A program made the position numbers and the translations under genes. The notes under the pieces were generated by a model that had not been told where the DNA came from, did no database searches, and saw only the letters and a program-made list of their open reading frames with translations. This document shows positions 5,609-11,689 of a stretch of DNA of 11,689 nt, in pieces. How positions within the stretch are numbered: position 1 is the first letter of the stretch; every line of letters starts with the position of its first letter. Source of the DNA: Firmicutes bacterium UBA5301 (GTDB taxonomy: Bacteria; Bacillota; UBA5301); NCBI GenBank assembly GCA_002408345.1, contig DHRX01000165.1:1-11689 (forward strand), written 5' to 3'.

Positions 5609-6013
5609 GGTTTGCTGTAACAAATCGGCAAGTTCTGTCAAAGTCGAATCCGCATACTTATCAGCACCTTGACAGAGCTCTTCTGCTTGCATCTCTGCTT
5701 CTTTTCTGAGGTTCTGAGCCTCTCCCTTAGCTGCCTGCATAATCTCATGTTGATCAATCAATTTTCTGGCATATTCCTCAGCTTGCCGTATTATCTTATC
5801 GGCATCTTTCTGGCTAGCAGAAATTAAACGATCACGTTCACTTTCAATTTGCTTGGCCCGATGAAATTCATCAGGTAAGCTGTACCTGACTTGATCTAAT
5901 AAATCCAGTAATAAATTTGCATCTAAAATTACTTTATCAGTTAATGGTACACGAGGCGCTTCAGTAATCACCATCTCTAACTGTTCCAGCAACTCTATAA
6001 GGCTGTTTTTCAT
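5540..6013 (-). CDS. Uncharacterised coiled-coil protein (ATPase-subunit-like annotation in Clostridia)
   Basis: The 157-residue protein has no signal peptide and no membrane span. Residues 1-45 contain a short helical module with LTDKVILDANLLLDLLDQVRYSLPDEF (24-50), which I recall from small clostridial proteins encoded next to coaD. Residues 51-150 are almost entirely charged heptad-like helix rich in Ala, Glu, Lys and Gln (for example ERDRLISASQKDADKIIRQA at 59-78), as in F0 subunit b or DivIVA-type stalks. Database names such as ATPase or V-ATPase subunit H probably reflect only this coiled coil. I chose ATG at 6011-6013, not the start 14 codons upstream, because AGGGGG lies 6 nt before it and the longer form would run into coaD. 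It follows coaD by 10 nt. Its 3' end overlaps ylbJ on the other strand by 69 nt. Function is unknown. Confidence 0.85.
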   Translation of the reverse strand: MKNSLIELLEQLEMVITEAPRVPLTDKVILDANLLLDLLDQVRYSLPDEFHRAKQIESERDRLISASQKDADKIIRQAEEYARKLIDQHEIMQAAKGEAQNLRKEAEMQAEELCQGADKYADSTLTELADLLQQTLAVIEKGRQKLRAEQVDNRTEH

Positions 6014-6019
6014 TGTTAT

Positions 6020-6025
6020 CCCCCT
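6020..6025 (-). promoter_or_regulatory. Ribosome binding site that fixes the coiled-coil gene start
   Basis: AGGGGG on the minus strand lies 6 nt before the ATG at 6011-6013 and overlaps the TAG stop of coaD (6024-6026). This favours the shorter 157-residue product and suggests coupling to coaD translation. Confidence 0.8.
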
Positions 6026-6515
6026 AAAAGCCCCAACCCTGTTTACGTTTTTCATCTAAAGCAGCTTGTACAATTGGTGGCACTAAACCAGTTACGCAAC
6101 CGCCAAAACGAGCTAATTCTTTCACTGCGCTGGAACTCAAAAAAGTATATTCGGTACTGGTCATTAAAAAAACCGTCTCTAATTGAGGAGCAATTTTTCG
6201 GTTCATTAACGCCATCATAAACTCATTTTCAAAGTCAGAGATAGCACGCAACCCTCGAACGATAACCGTTGCCCCTTTATGCTTGGCGTATTCTACTGTT
6301 AACCCACTAAATGCATCACACTCTACATTTTTAAACTCAGCCAGTACCTCTCCCAATATTTCCAGCCTTTCTCCAACAGAGAAGAGCGGACGTTTATCTG
6401 GATTCTGGGCAACCGCTACAATAACTTGATCAAATAAGTGGGAGCAACGCTGAATAATATCTAAATGTCCATTAGTTATAGGATCAAAACTACCTGGGTA
6501 AATAGCTATTCTCAT
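6024..6515 (-). CDS. coaD: Phosphopantetheine adenylyltransferase
   Basis: CoaD transfers AMP from ATP to 4'-phosphopantetheine, giving dephospho-CoA, the penultimate step of coenzyme A synthesis in the cytoplasm. The 163-residue length is standard. The nucleotidyltransferase signature is present: YPGSFDPITNGH at 6-17 with the (T/H)xGH motif TNGH at 14-17. Also visible are VRGLRAISDFENEF at 86-99 (substrate-binding Arg in RGLR) and the second ATP motif FLSSSAVKELARFGG at 125-139, which takes the place of the usual ISSTxVRE. The ATG overlaps the rsmD TGA (ATGA), with AAAGGAG 10 nt upstream. This pairing with rsmD is widely conserved. CoA supplied here feeds the fatty acid genes at the left of the window. 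Confidence 0.97.
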   Translation of the reverse strand: MRIAIYPGSFDPITNGHLDIIQRCSHLFDQVIVAVAQNPDKRPLFSVGERLEILGEVLAEFKNVECDAFSGLTVEYAKHKGATVIVRGLRAISDFENEFMMALMNRKIAPQLETVFLMTSTEYTFLSSSAVKELARFGGCVTGLVPPIVQAALDEKRKQGWGF

Positions 6516-7096
6516 CTCACTGGATCTCCTTTGGTGCTACAAAAGCGATAAAAATAAACCACTGTATCCCCATAGCGTTCGCTGCGCCACAAATTGAATC
6601 CTTCTACTTCAGGTGGAAGCTGGAATTTAGCCGTCTCAACTACTACAATACTATGATCTACCAGCAACCCTGAAGATATCAGCTTAGCTAAAACCGTTGT
6701 ATATAATCCAGCGGTATACGGCGGGTCAATAAAGACTAAGTCATATTTTTCCTCGTTTGCTTCCGACCAATAACGAGCCGGATTAGTTAAAAATTTAAGG
6801 GTATCTACCGCTAGTACTTGGGCCTGAGAAGTAAACCGGGTTTTTTCTATATTATCCCGAATTACTTGCACCGCTCCCCGATCTTTTTCTAAAAACAAAG
6901 CCGCAACAGCCCCTCGGCTTAAAGCCTCTAACCCTAAAGCACCGGAACCGGCAAATAAGTCAAGAACCCGCCGGTCACTAAAATCGCCAAGAATCGCAAA
7001 AACCGATTCCCGCACTCGATCAGAAGTAGGACGCGTATTAACCCCTTTTGGTGCTTTCAGGGGAACCCCCTTGGCCAAACCAGCTATTATACGCAT
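6512..7096 (-). CDS. rsmD: 16S rRNA (guanine966-N2)-methyltransferase RsmD
   Basis: RsmD uses S-adenosylmethionine to methylate G966 of 16S rRNA during small-subunit assembly. The 194-residue protein has the family N-terminus MRIIAGLAKGVPLKAPKG, followed by TRPTSDRVRESVFAIL (21-36). The SAM-binding motif DLFAGSGALGLEALSRG is at 46-62, and the N-methyltransferase catalytic motif DPPY is at 124-127. The start is well supported by GAGGAGG about 6 nt upstream and by the match of the first residues to the family. It begins inside recG, giving a 59-nt overlap, and ends in an ATGA overlap with coaD, so expression is tightly coupled. It corresponds to ylbH of Bacillus subtilis. Confidence 0.97.
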   Translation of the reverse strand: MRIIAGLAKGVPLKAPKGVNTRPTSDRVRESVFAILGDFSDRRVLDLFAGSGALGLEALSRGAVAALFLEKDRGAVQVIRDNIEKTRFTSQAQVLAVDTLKFLTNPARYWSEANEEKYDLVFIDPPYTAGLYTTVLAKLISSGLLVDHSIVVVETAKFQLPPEVEGFNLWRSERYGDTVVYFYRFCSTKGDPVR

Positions 7097-9134
7097 TAAA
7101 AACCTCCTCTACAGCCCCTAGCTCTTGTTTAGCCCATTCCTGAGCACAGGCAAAAGCTTTCTCGTACAATACTGGCTGATAGAGCATCGTTTGAAAAATC
7201 AGATCTTCGGTGCCATGTTGCTTTAAACCAAAGACCTCCCCTGGCCCCCGCAACTTTAAGTCTAATTCAGCAACTTCATCACCTGCAGCTACTTCCTCCA
7301 TTATCTGCAAGCGCTGTCGGGCCGTTTCTACCGTAGTATCTGAGCAAAGAATACAGTAAGATTGGCGCTGTCCCCGACCAACCCGGCCCCGCAGCTGATG
7401 AAGTTGGGCTAATCCAAAACGTTCGGCATTAATAATAACCATAAAGGTAGCCCTGGGAACATCAACACCGATCTCAACCACAGTTGTTGCCACTAAAACA
7501 CCTAGTTGCCCCTCTTTAAACCGGTTCAGGGCGGTAGCCTTCTCCTCAGCACCCATCCCGCCATGGAGTACCCCTACTGTTACTGCGGCTAAGGGACCCA
7601 TTTGTAGCTCTTGAGCGTACTCCACCACCCCACGTACACCAGGTAAATCCGGGTTTTCTTCAACCAAGGGACAGACCACATAACCGCCATACCCTGCAGC
7701 CACCTCTCGCTGAGCAAAGGCCCAAACCCGTTCTAACCGGGGAGTATTAACCCACTTGGTTATTACCGGCTGACGCCCTGGAGGAAGTTGATCCAAAACT
7801 GAATAACCTAATTCGCCATAGGCAGCTAGAGCCATGGTTCGTGGTATCGGTGTCGCTGAAATAATTAAAACATCAGGGGAACGCCCCTTAGTACTAAGCT
7901 GTTCACGCTGGCGTACCCCAAAGCGGTGCTGTTCATCGGTAACCGCTAACCCTAAATCCGCAAAAACAACAGTTTCTTGAATGAGAGCATGAGTACCTAC
8001 TACTAAGTCACAACGGTGTTCTGCTAACTCTTGCAAAATCTCCTCTCTTTCTTTAGCAGGTGTTTCCCCGACCAATAGTCGGATTCGCACCGGGAGTTTT
8101 GCTAAATATTGACTCAGACTTGCATAATGCTGCTGGGCTAAAATACTGGTCGGAGCCATTACAGCCGCCTGATGTTGATCTTCAATTGTTTTTAAGACAG
8201 CTAAGGCTGCTACTAAAGTTTTTCCTGAACCAACATCGCCCATAAGTAGGTGTTGCATTTGGTATGGTTGCTGCATCTGACTCCAAATCTGTTGGGCCGC
8301 CCTTAACTGGGCCTGAGTTGGTTTAAAAGGTAGTTCGGCTAAGAAATTTCGAATGAACTGCCCTGGTGGGCTATGCTCTATACCGTCAGACGCCCTTTGC
8401 CTTTGCTCTTTCTCTAATTCTAAACCCAAGGCAAACAGCCGATCAAAAGCCAAACGTTGTCGGGCTTTCTCAGCTTGTTCACTAGTAGTAGGGTAATGAA
8501 GTTCTTCTAAGGCCAGGGGTAGTTTTAAAAGCTCGACTTTTTGACGCACCGGTTCTGGCAAAGGATCCACCAACTGGGACCGATATTCATCTAGTGCTGC
8601 CCGGATAATTTGGCGTAAAGTTTTCTGGGTAATACCCTCGGTAAGAGGATAAATTGGGGTAATCCTACCAACATGTAGTGAATCTACGACTTGAGCACTT
8701 TCAATCTCCGGGTTTTTCATTACTAGATAACCCCGGTCTTTTTCTACTTTGCCAAATACTCGCACCTCTTTCCCCCCTTCTAACTTTCTTAAGATTGGGG
8801 AGGGGGTAGGTACCCGTTGTTGAAACCAAATTAGCCCTAATTCCCCGGTAGCATCAGTTAGCACAGCCTTGGTAATAATTAGCCCCCGCCGCCCTCGGGC
8901 GTAATTTTCCCGCAGTCGACTTACCTGACCAATTACTTGATATTTCTCTTGGGGCACCAAGTCCGCAATAGGTACCACTCGACTAGCATCTTCATAAGTA
9001 CGAGGATAGAAAAAAAGTAAGTCGTAAAGGCTGGTAATTCCTAACTTAGACAAGACTTTCTGCCGGGCGGGACCAACCCCTTTAACATTAGTAACTGGGA
9101 TTGTTTTTAATTGGGCTATCTCTAGAGTCTGCAT
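7038..9134 (-). CDS. recG: ATP-dependent DNA helicase RecG
   Basis: RecG is a monomeric superfamily 2 translocase that remodels stalled forks, D-loops and Holliday junctions. The 698-residue protein is slightly longer than the roughly 680 usual in Firmicutes. An N-terminal helix-hairpin segment PVTNVKGVGPARQKVLSKLGI (13-33) leads into the OB-fold wedge domain (about 60-150). The helicase core shows Walker A GDVGSGKT (299-306), TAxx-like APTSILAQQH, DEQH (400-403), SATPIPRT (426-433) and motif VI QLHQLRGRVGRG (577-588). The C-terminal TRG-like region follows, with LKLRGPGEVFGLKQHG (626-641). The ATG directly abuts the TAA of sdaAA with a GAGG only 3 nt upstream, an unusually short spacing that suggests translational coupling. 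The last 59 nt overlap rsmD and account for a C-terminal tail (GQGGSPESTKRG) that is unlikely to be conserved. Confidence 0.98.
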   Translation of the reverse strand: MQTLEIAQLKTIPVTNVKGVGPARQKVLSKLGITSLYDLLFFYPRTYEDASRVVPIADLVPQEKYQVIGQVSRLRENYARGRRGLIITKAVLTDATGELGLIWFQQRVPTPSPILRKLEGGKEVRVFGKVEKDRGYLVMKNPEIESAQVVDSLHVGRITPIYPLTEGITQKTLRQIIRAALDEYRSQLVDPLPEPVRQKVELLKLPLALEELHYPTTSEQAEKARQRLAFDRLFALGLELEKEQRQRASDGIEHSPPGQFIRNFLAELPFKPTQAQLRAAQQIWSQMQQPYQMQHLLMGDVGSGKTLVAALAVLKTIEDQHQAAVMAPTSILAQQHYASLSQYLAKLPVRIRLLVGETPAKEREEILQELAEHRCDLVVGTHALIQETVVFADLGLAVTDEQHRFGVRQREQLSTKGRSPDVLIISATPIPRTMALAAYGELGYSVLDQLPPGRQPVITKWVNTPRLERVWAFAQREVAAGYGGYVVCPLVEENPDLPGVRGVVEYAQELQMGPLAAVTVGVLHGGMGAEEKATALNRFKEGQLGVLVATTVVEIGVDVPRATFMVIINAERFGLAQLHQLRGRVGRGQRQSYCILCSDTTVETARQRLQIMEEVAAGDEVAELDLKLRGPGEVFGLKQHGTEDLIFQTMLYQPVLYEKAFACAQEWAKQELGAVEEVFNAYNSWFGQGGSPESTKRG

Positions 9135-10016
9135 TTACCTCAACCTGCAATCTCGGGCCAACCTTTGTCCTGTTGGTGTCAGAGCCAGCCCGCCCCGTGA
9201 GGTTTCCCGTAATTCCGCAGGAAGACGCTTCCCTATATCGACCATTGCGGTAATAACCTCATCCAAAGGAATCGGACTAGAAAAACCAGCCCAGACCAGT
9301 TCCACACAGGTTAAAGCGTTAGTAGCTGCAGAGGCGTTCCGAGCTACGCAAGGAATCTCAACGAAACCCGCTACCGGGTCACAAGTTAAACCCAGTAGGT
9401 TTTGTAATGCTAAGGCTCCGGCATCTAAAATCGCCTGAGCCGTACAGCCTATCAAATAAGCGCCTCCAGATGCAGCCATAGCTGAGGCTACACCGATTTC
9501 CGCCTGACAACCCAAAGCAGCGCCAACTAACTCGGCCTGCTCAGCTGCAATTTGGCCAACTCCAGCAGCTACGAAAAGGGCTTCTAATAAGGTCGATTCA
9601 GAGATATCTATCTCTTTAGCTAGAGCTAACAATACTGCTGGAACAACACCAGCTGAACCAGCGGTAGGAGCAGCACAAATAAGGCCCATAGCAGCATTTA
9701 CTTCGGCTACCGCTAAGGCATACAAACTAGCCCGAAGATAAAGACCAGAAGTTAGTGTCTCTCCTTTGGCTTGGGCTTGGGCCAATTTATAGGCCCCGCC
9801 ACCAGTCAAACCCGATCGTGAAATAGCTGGTTCACTAATCCCAGCTTGAACAGCCTCACGCATCGTTTGTAAATGTAAGCGCATTTTATCAAGAACCGCT
9901 ACCTGAGATAATCCGGATCTGGCTACCTCACTACCAATAACAACTTGTGCTAAGCTAAGATCTTGCTTGTAGGCTAGGTTTAACCATTCTTCAGCCGTCC
10001 GAAAATTATTACTCAC
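9135..10016 (-). CDS. sdaAA: L-serine dehydratase, iron-sulfur-dependent, alpha subunit
   Basis: With SdaAB this enzyme deaminates L-serine to pyruvate and ammonia using an oxygen-sensitive [4Fe-4S] cluster. The alpha subunit holds the cluster. In the 293 residues, Cys170, Cys212 and Cys223 fit the known C-X41-C-X10-C ligand pattern of this family. Other characteristic segments are SRSGLTGGGAYK (66-77), AAPTAGSAGVVPAVL (115-129) and CDPVAGFVEIPCVARNA (212-228). A further cysteine, Cys290, is four residues from the C-terminus; its role is not known. The start is GTG at 10014-10016, with AGGAAG about 9 nt upstream. It follows sdaAB by 21 nt and abuts recG. The same sdaAB-sdaAA-recG order occurs in Bacillus subtilis. 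Oxygen-sensitive serine catabolism fits an anaerobe but does not prove it. Confidence 0.96.
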   Translation of the reverse strand: MSNNFRTAEEWLNLAYKQDLSLAQVVIGSEVARSGLSQVAVLDKMRLHLQTMREAVQAGISEPAISRSGLTGGGAYKLAQAQAKGETLTSGLYLRASLYALAVAEVNAAMGLICAAPTAGSAGVVPAVLLALAKEIDISESTLLEALFVAAGVGQIAAEQAELVGAALGCQAEIGVASAMAASGGAYLIGCTAQAILDAGALALQNLLGLTCDPVAGFVEIPCVARNASAATNALTCVELVWAGFSSPIPLDEVITAMVDIGKRLPAELRETSRGGLALTPTGQRLARDCRLR

Positions 10017-10037
10017 AGTTTCTCACTTCCTGATAAG

Positions 10038-10715
10038 TTAACTGTTTAGTGCTGGAACAACAGTAGCCCCGTGGACCCCTTTAATTTCAAGAATCTGAGA
10101 ACAGGCTTCAACTGGGATAGGTTCATCAGCCTGGATAGTCATTAAGGCATCCTCACCTTTAGCTGTCCGAGCTAAGCTGAGAAAAGCAATATTTACACTA
10201 TACTCGGCTAATATCCGGGTAACCGCTGCCACTATTCCCGGTTCATCTCGGTGGTTAGTAATTAGAGAATATAGTTCACCAGTAAGCGTTAGTTGATAAC
10301 CGTTGATTTCTGAAATTAAGATAGAGCCCCCACCGGTGGAGTGACCTAAAATCACTATCTTTCGCCCTTCAGGCAAAGTACAGATAAATCTAGCTGTGTT
10401 AGGATGAACCTCTGCACCTAAATCAATGAGCTGAAAATCAACGGTTAAACCTTGTTCTGCTGCCAGTTCTAAAGAACGGGTAATTTCCATAGCATCTTCT
10501 GGTAGTTCTAGCAACCCGGCCACTAAAGCTAAGTCGGTACCATGTCCTTGGTAGGTATCAGCAAAAGAACCATGGAGCTGGATGCTAACCTTACTCGGTT
10601 GGACCCCGACAATTTTACGAACCATTCGGCCAAGTCGTACCGCTCCAGCTGTATGTGAAGAAGAGGGGCCAATCATGATTGGCCCCATAATATCAAAAAC
10701 ACTATAACGTGGCAT
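10038..10715 (-). CDS. sdaAB: L-serine dehydratase, iron-sulfur-dependent, beta subunit
   Basis: This is the partner subunit of SdaAA in the two-subunit (type 1) serine dehydratase. The 225-residue protein begins with the family signature FDIMGPIMIGPSSSHTAGAVRLG (7-29), containing the SSSHT substrate or cluster-adjacent segment. LHGSFADTYQGHGTD follows at 47-61, and STGGGS at 126-131. Residues about 148-222 form an ACT domain (ITNHRDEPGIVAAVTRILAEYSVNIAFLSLAR), expected to bind an amino acid, probably serine, in an allosteric role. The ATG has GAGGT 7 nt upstream. It follows degV by 21 nt. The DNA encoding GPIMIGP forms a perfect 22-bp palindrome near the start codon, listed separately. Confidence 0.96.
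   Translation of the reverse strand: MPRYSVFDIMGPIMIGPSSSHTAGAVRLGRMVRKIVGVQPSKVSIQLHGSFADTYQGHGTDLALVAGLLELPEDAMEITRSLELAAEQGLTVDFQLIDLGAEVHPNTARFICTLPEGRKIVILGHSTGGGSILISEINGYQLTLTGELYSLITNHRDEPGIVAAVTRILAEYSVNIAFLSLARTAKGEDALMTIQADEPIPVEACSQILEIKGVHGATVVPALNS
10665..10686. repeat. Perfect 22-bp palindrome near the sdaAB start
   Basis: The sequence is its own reverse complement; each half reads GGGGCCAATCA from its own strand. It lies within codons 10-17 of sdaAB (about 30 nt past the ATG). It encodes GPIMIGP, a conserved stretch whose symmetry partly explains it. In mRNA it could form a 9-bp GC-capped hairpin just inside the coding region. Confidence 0.8.
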
Positions 10716-10736
10716 ATAACTAACCTCGTTCCTTAC

Positions 10737-11588
10737 TTAAACCTCAGAATCTATTGGTACCCAGAAAGCCCCTACAGTCTTTGGTCCAGTATGTGTTGCA
10801 ATCACCGGACCCATATCACTGAATATAACCTCACCAACAATATTCAGCTTCGCTTTTAGCTGTTCAGCAATCCGTTCCGCTTCTTCTCTAGCAGCTACGT
10901 GGGCAACAGCAAGTCGAATCGGTTTTTGACCGACTTTTTCCATCGCGTAGTTTACCAAACTTTTGACCGCCTTGGAACGACCACGTTCCTTCCCGGCTGG
11001 GTGGACAACACCATCTACAGTAATTAATACCTTAACTGCTAATAGCGATCCTAATAGGCTAGCTGCTTTACCAATACGGCCATTTTTCTCTAAATATTCT
11101 AAAGTATCAACCAAGATAATAACACCGATTTCTGAGATTTGCTTATTAATTAAATCTAATACCTCATCTTTAGTCGCCCCACGCTGAGCCGCTTCACCAG
11201 CGACCTGGGCCAGCAACCCTAAACCCATAGTAGCGCTCCGAGAATCAACTACCGTAATATCAATATTCGGTAACATTTCTGCAGCCATTTGAGCCGATTG
11301 TAAAGTACCACTTAAGTCTTTACTAATATGAATAGAAATTATCGTCGATCCGTCAGCTGCCAAACGTTCATAAACTTCCTTAAAAACCCCTGGAGCAGGC
11401 TGCGAAGAACGTGGTATTGTTTTAGATTTTGCTAGTCTAGTCAAAAACTGATCCGGGGATATAGTTACTCCGTCCACAAAAACATCGTCACCGAAATGCA
11501 CATTCAACGGCACTACAGTAATCCCCAAAGCTTCCGCTAAATCTTTGGGCAGGTCGCTGGTACTGTCCGTAACAATTTTAACACCCAT
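10737..11588 (-). CDS. DegV family fatty-acid-binding protein, probable FakB subunit of fatty acid kinase
   Basis: DegV proteins bind a free fatty acid and, when they work with the kinase FakA, present it for phosphorylation to acyl-phosphate. The 283-residue protein has the family landmarks: VTDSTSDLP (6-14), the fatty-acid carboxylate region SSQPAPG (61-67), SGTLQSA (93-99) with Ser93, LEYLEKNGRIGKA (163-175), and GPVIATHTGP (260-269) with His266. As I recall, Ser93 and His266 match fatty-acid-contacting residues of staphylococcal FakB. The ATG has AAGGAGG 11 nt upstream, a rather long spacing. The gene directly follows the FakA-like gene (27 nt), strongly suggesting a FakA-FakB pair. Which fatty acid it prefers cannot be read from the sequence. 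Confidence 0.93.
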   Translation of the reverse strand: MGVKIVTDSTSDLPKDLAEALGITVVPLNVHFGDDVFVDGVTISPDQFLTRLAKSKTIPRSSQPAPGVFKEVYERLAADGSTIISIHISKDLSGTLQSAQMAAEMLPNIDITVVDSRSATMGLGLLAQVAGEAAQRGATKDEVLDLINKQISEIGVIILVDTLEYLEKNGRIGKAASLLGSLLAVKVLITVDGVVHPAGKERGRSKAVKSLVNYAMEKVGQKPIRLAVAHVAAREEAERIAEQLKAKLNIVGEVIFSDMGPVIATHTGPKTVGAFWVPIDSEV

Positions 11589-11615
11589 GGTCCCTAAAAC
11601 CTCCTTGTCGGATAA

Positions 11616-11689
11616 CTATTCCACCGATACGAAATAAAAATAAAGTGGCTGGCCACCGTAATGTAATTCGATTTCAAAATCAGGATAAT
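11616..11689 (-). CDS. fakA: C-terminal end of fatty acid kinase catalytic subunit (FakA/YloV/DAK2-like), cut by window edge
   Basis: Only the last 23 codons and the TAG stop are present. The C-terminus reads DFEIELHYGGQPLYFYFVSVE, and the GGQPxYYxxxSVE ending is characteristic of YloV/FakA proteins. These phosphorylate FakB-bound fatty acids using an N-terminal DhaL-type kinase domain that lies outside the window. Position supports the call: YloV precedes sdaAB-sdaAA-recG in Bacillus subtilis, and here a degV (FakB-like) gene follows after 27 nt. The assignment rests on a short stretch plus context. Confidence 0.85.
   Translation of the reverse strand, partial: YPDFEIELHYGGQPLYFYFVSVE

Noticed and set aside
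6014..6055. Upstream start for the coiled-coil protein adding 14 residues
   Set aside because: It would overlap coaD, and the strong AGGGGG site 6 nt before the ATG at 6013 explains the shorter product.
8060..8245. Plus-strand open frame opposite recG
   Set aside because: It is short and antisense to the helicase core of recG.
10963..11187. Plus-strand open frame opposite degV
   Set aside because: It is antisense to a complete degV gene and its translation has no recognisable feature.
11645..11656. Small inverted repeat GTGGC TG GCCAC
   Set aside because: Five-base arms inside the conserved GGQP-coding end of fakA, with no T-tract; likely chance.

Overview
This window reads as a stretch of chromosomal housekeeping DNA from a spore-forming, low-to-moderate-GC Firmicute, most likely a member of the Clostridia in the broad sense (Peptococcaceae-like). 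The evidence is the sporulation gene ylbJ, FapR-type lipid control, AGGAGG-type ribosome binding sites, frequent TTG/GTG starts, and gene order shared with Bacillus and Clostridia. I cannot name the genus. There are no tRNA or rRNA genes, no insertion sequence, no CRISPR array and no visible prophage. Nearly every base lies in a gene, and no gene-free stretch exceeds about 100 bases.

Read along the minus strand (right to left), the first block is the 3' end of fakA, then degV (fakB-like), sdaAB, sdaAA, recG, rsmD, coaD and a small coiled-coil gene. Gaps are 0-27 nt, or genes overlap, so this looks like one operon. It combines fatty-acid phosphorylation, two-subunit Fe-S serine dehydratase, a fork-repair helicase, a 16S rRNA methyltransferase and coenzyme A synthesis. 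The coiled-coil gene ends inside the 3' end of ylbJ, which is the only plus-strand gene.

Divergent from ylbJ, a patatin-like phospholipase gene (ylbK-like) overlaps a gene for a secreted peptidoglycan-binding protein with a C-terminal domain reminiscent of L,D-transpeptidases. A perfect consensus sigma-A promoter (TTGACA, 17 nt, TATAAT) then drives yceD and rpmF. This short operon ends at a strong hairpin terminator with a UACG loop. The 59-codon rpmF gene is real although short.

The last block is fapR, plsX and the first 57 codons of fabH, a fatty acid and phospholipid synthesis operon. FapR senses malonyl-CoA and is expected to control its own operon, and a candidate operator lies upstream of it. 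PlsX makes acyl-phosphate from acyl-ACP, while FakA/FakB at the other end makes the same intermediate from free fatty acids. The window therefore brackets both entries into phosphatidic acid synthesis, with the CoA gene coaD between them.

I do not see a clearly novel defence, mobile or signalling system. The items most worth a second look are the secreted protein with the unusual His/Cys-rich C-terminal domain, the uncharacterised coiled-coil protein, the 69-nt convergent overlap, a perfect 22-bp palindrome at the start of sdaAB, and the candidate FapR and sigma-E sites.
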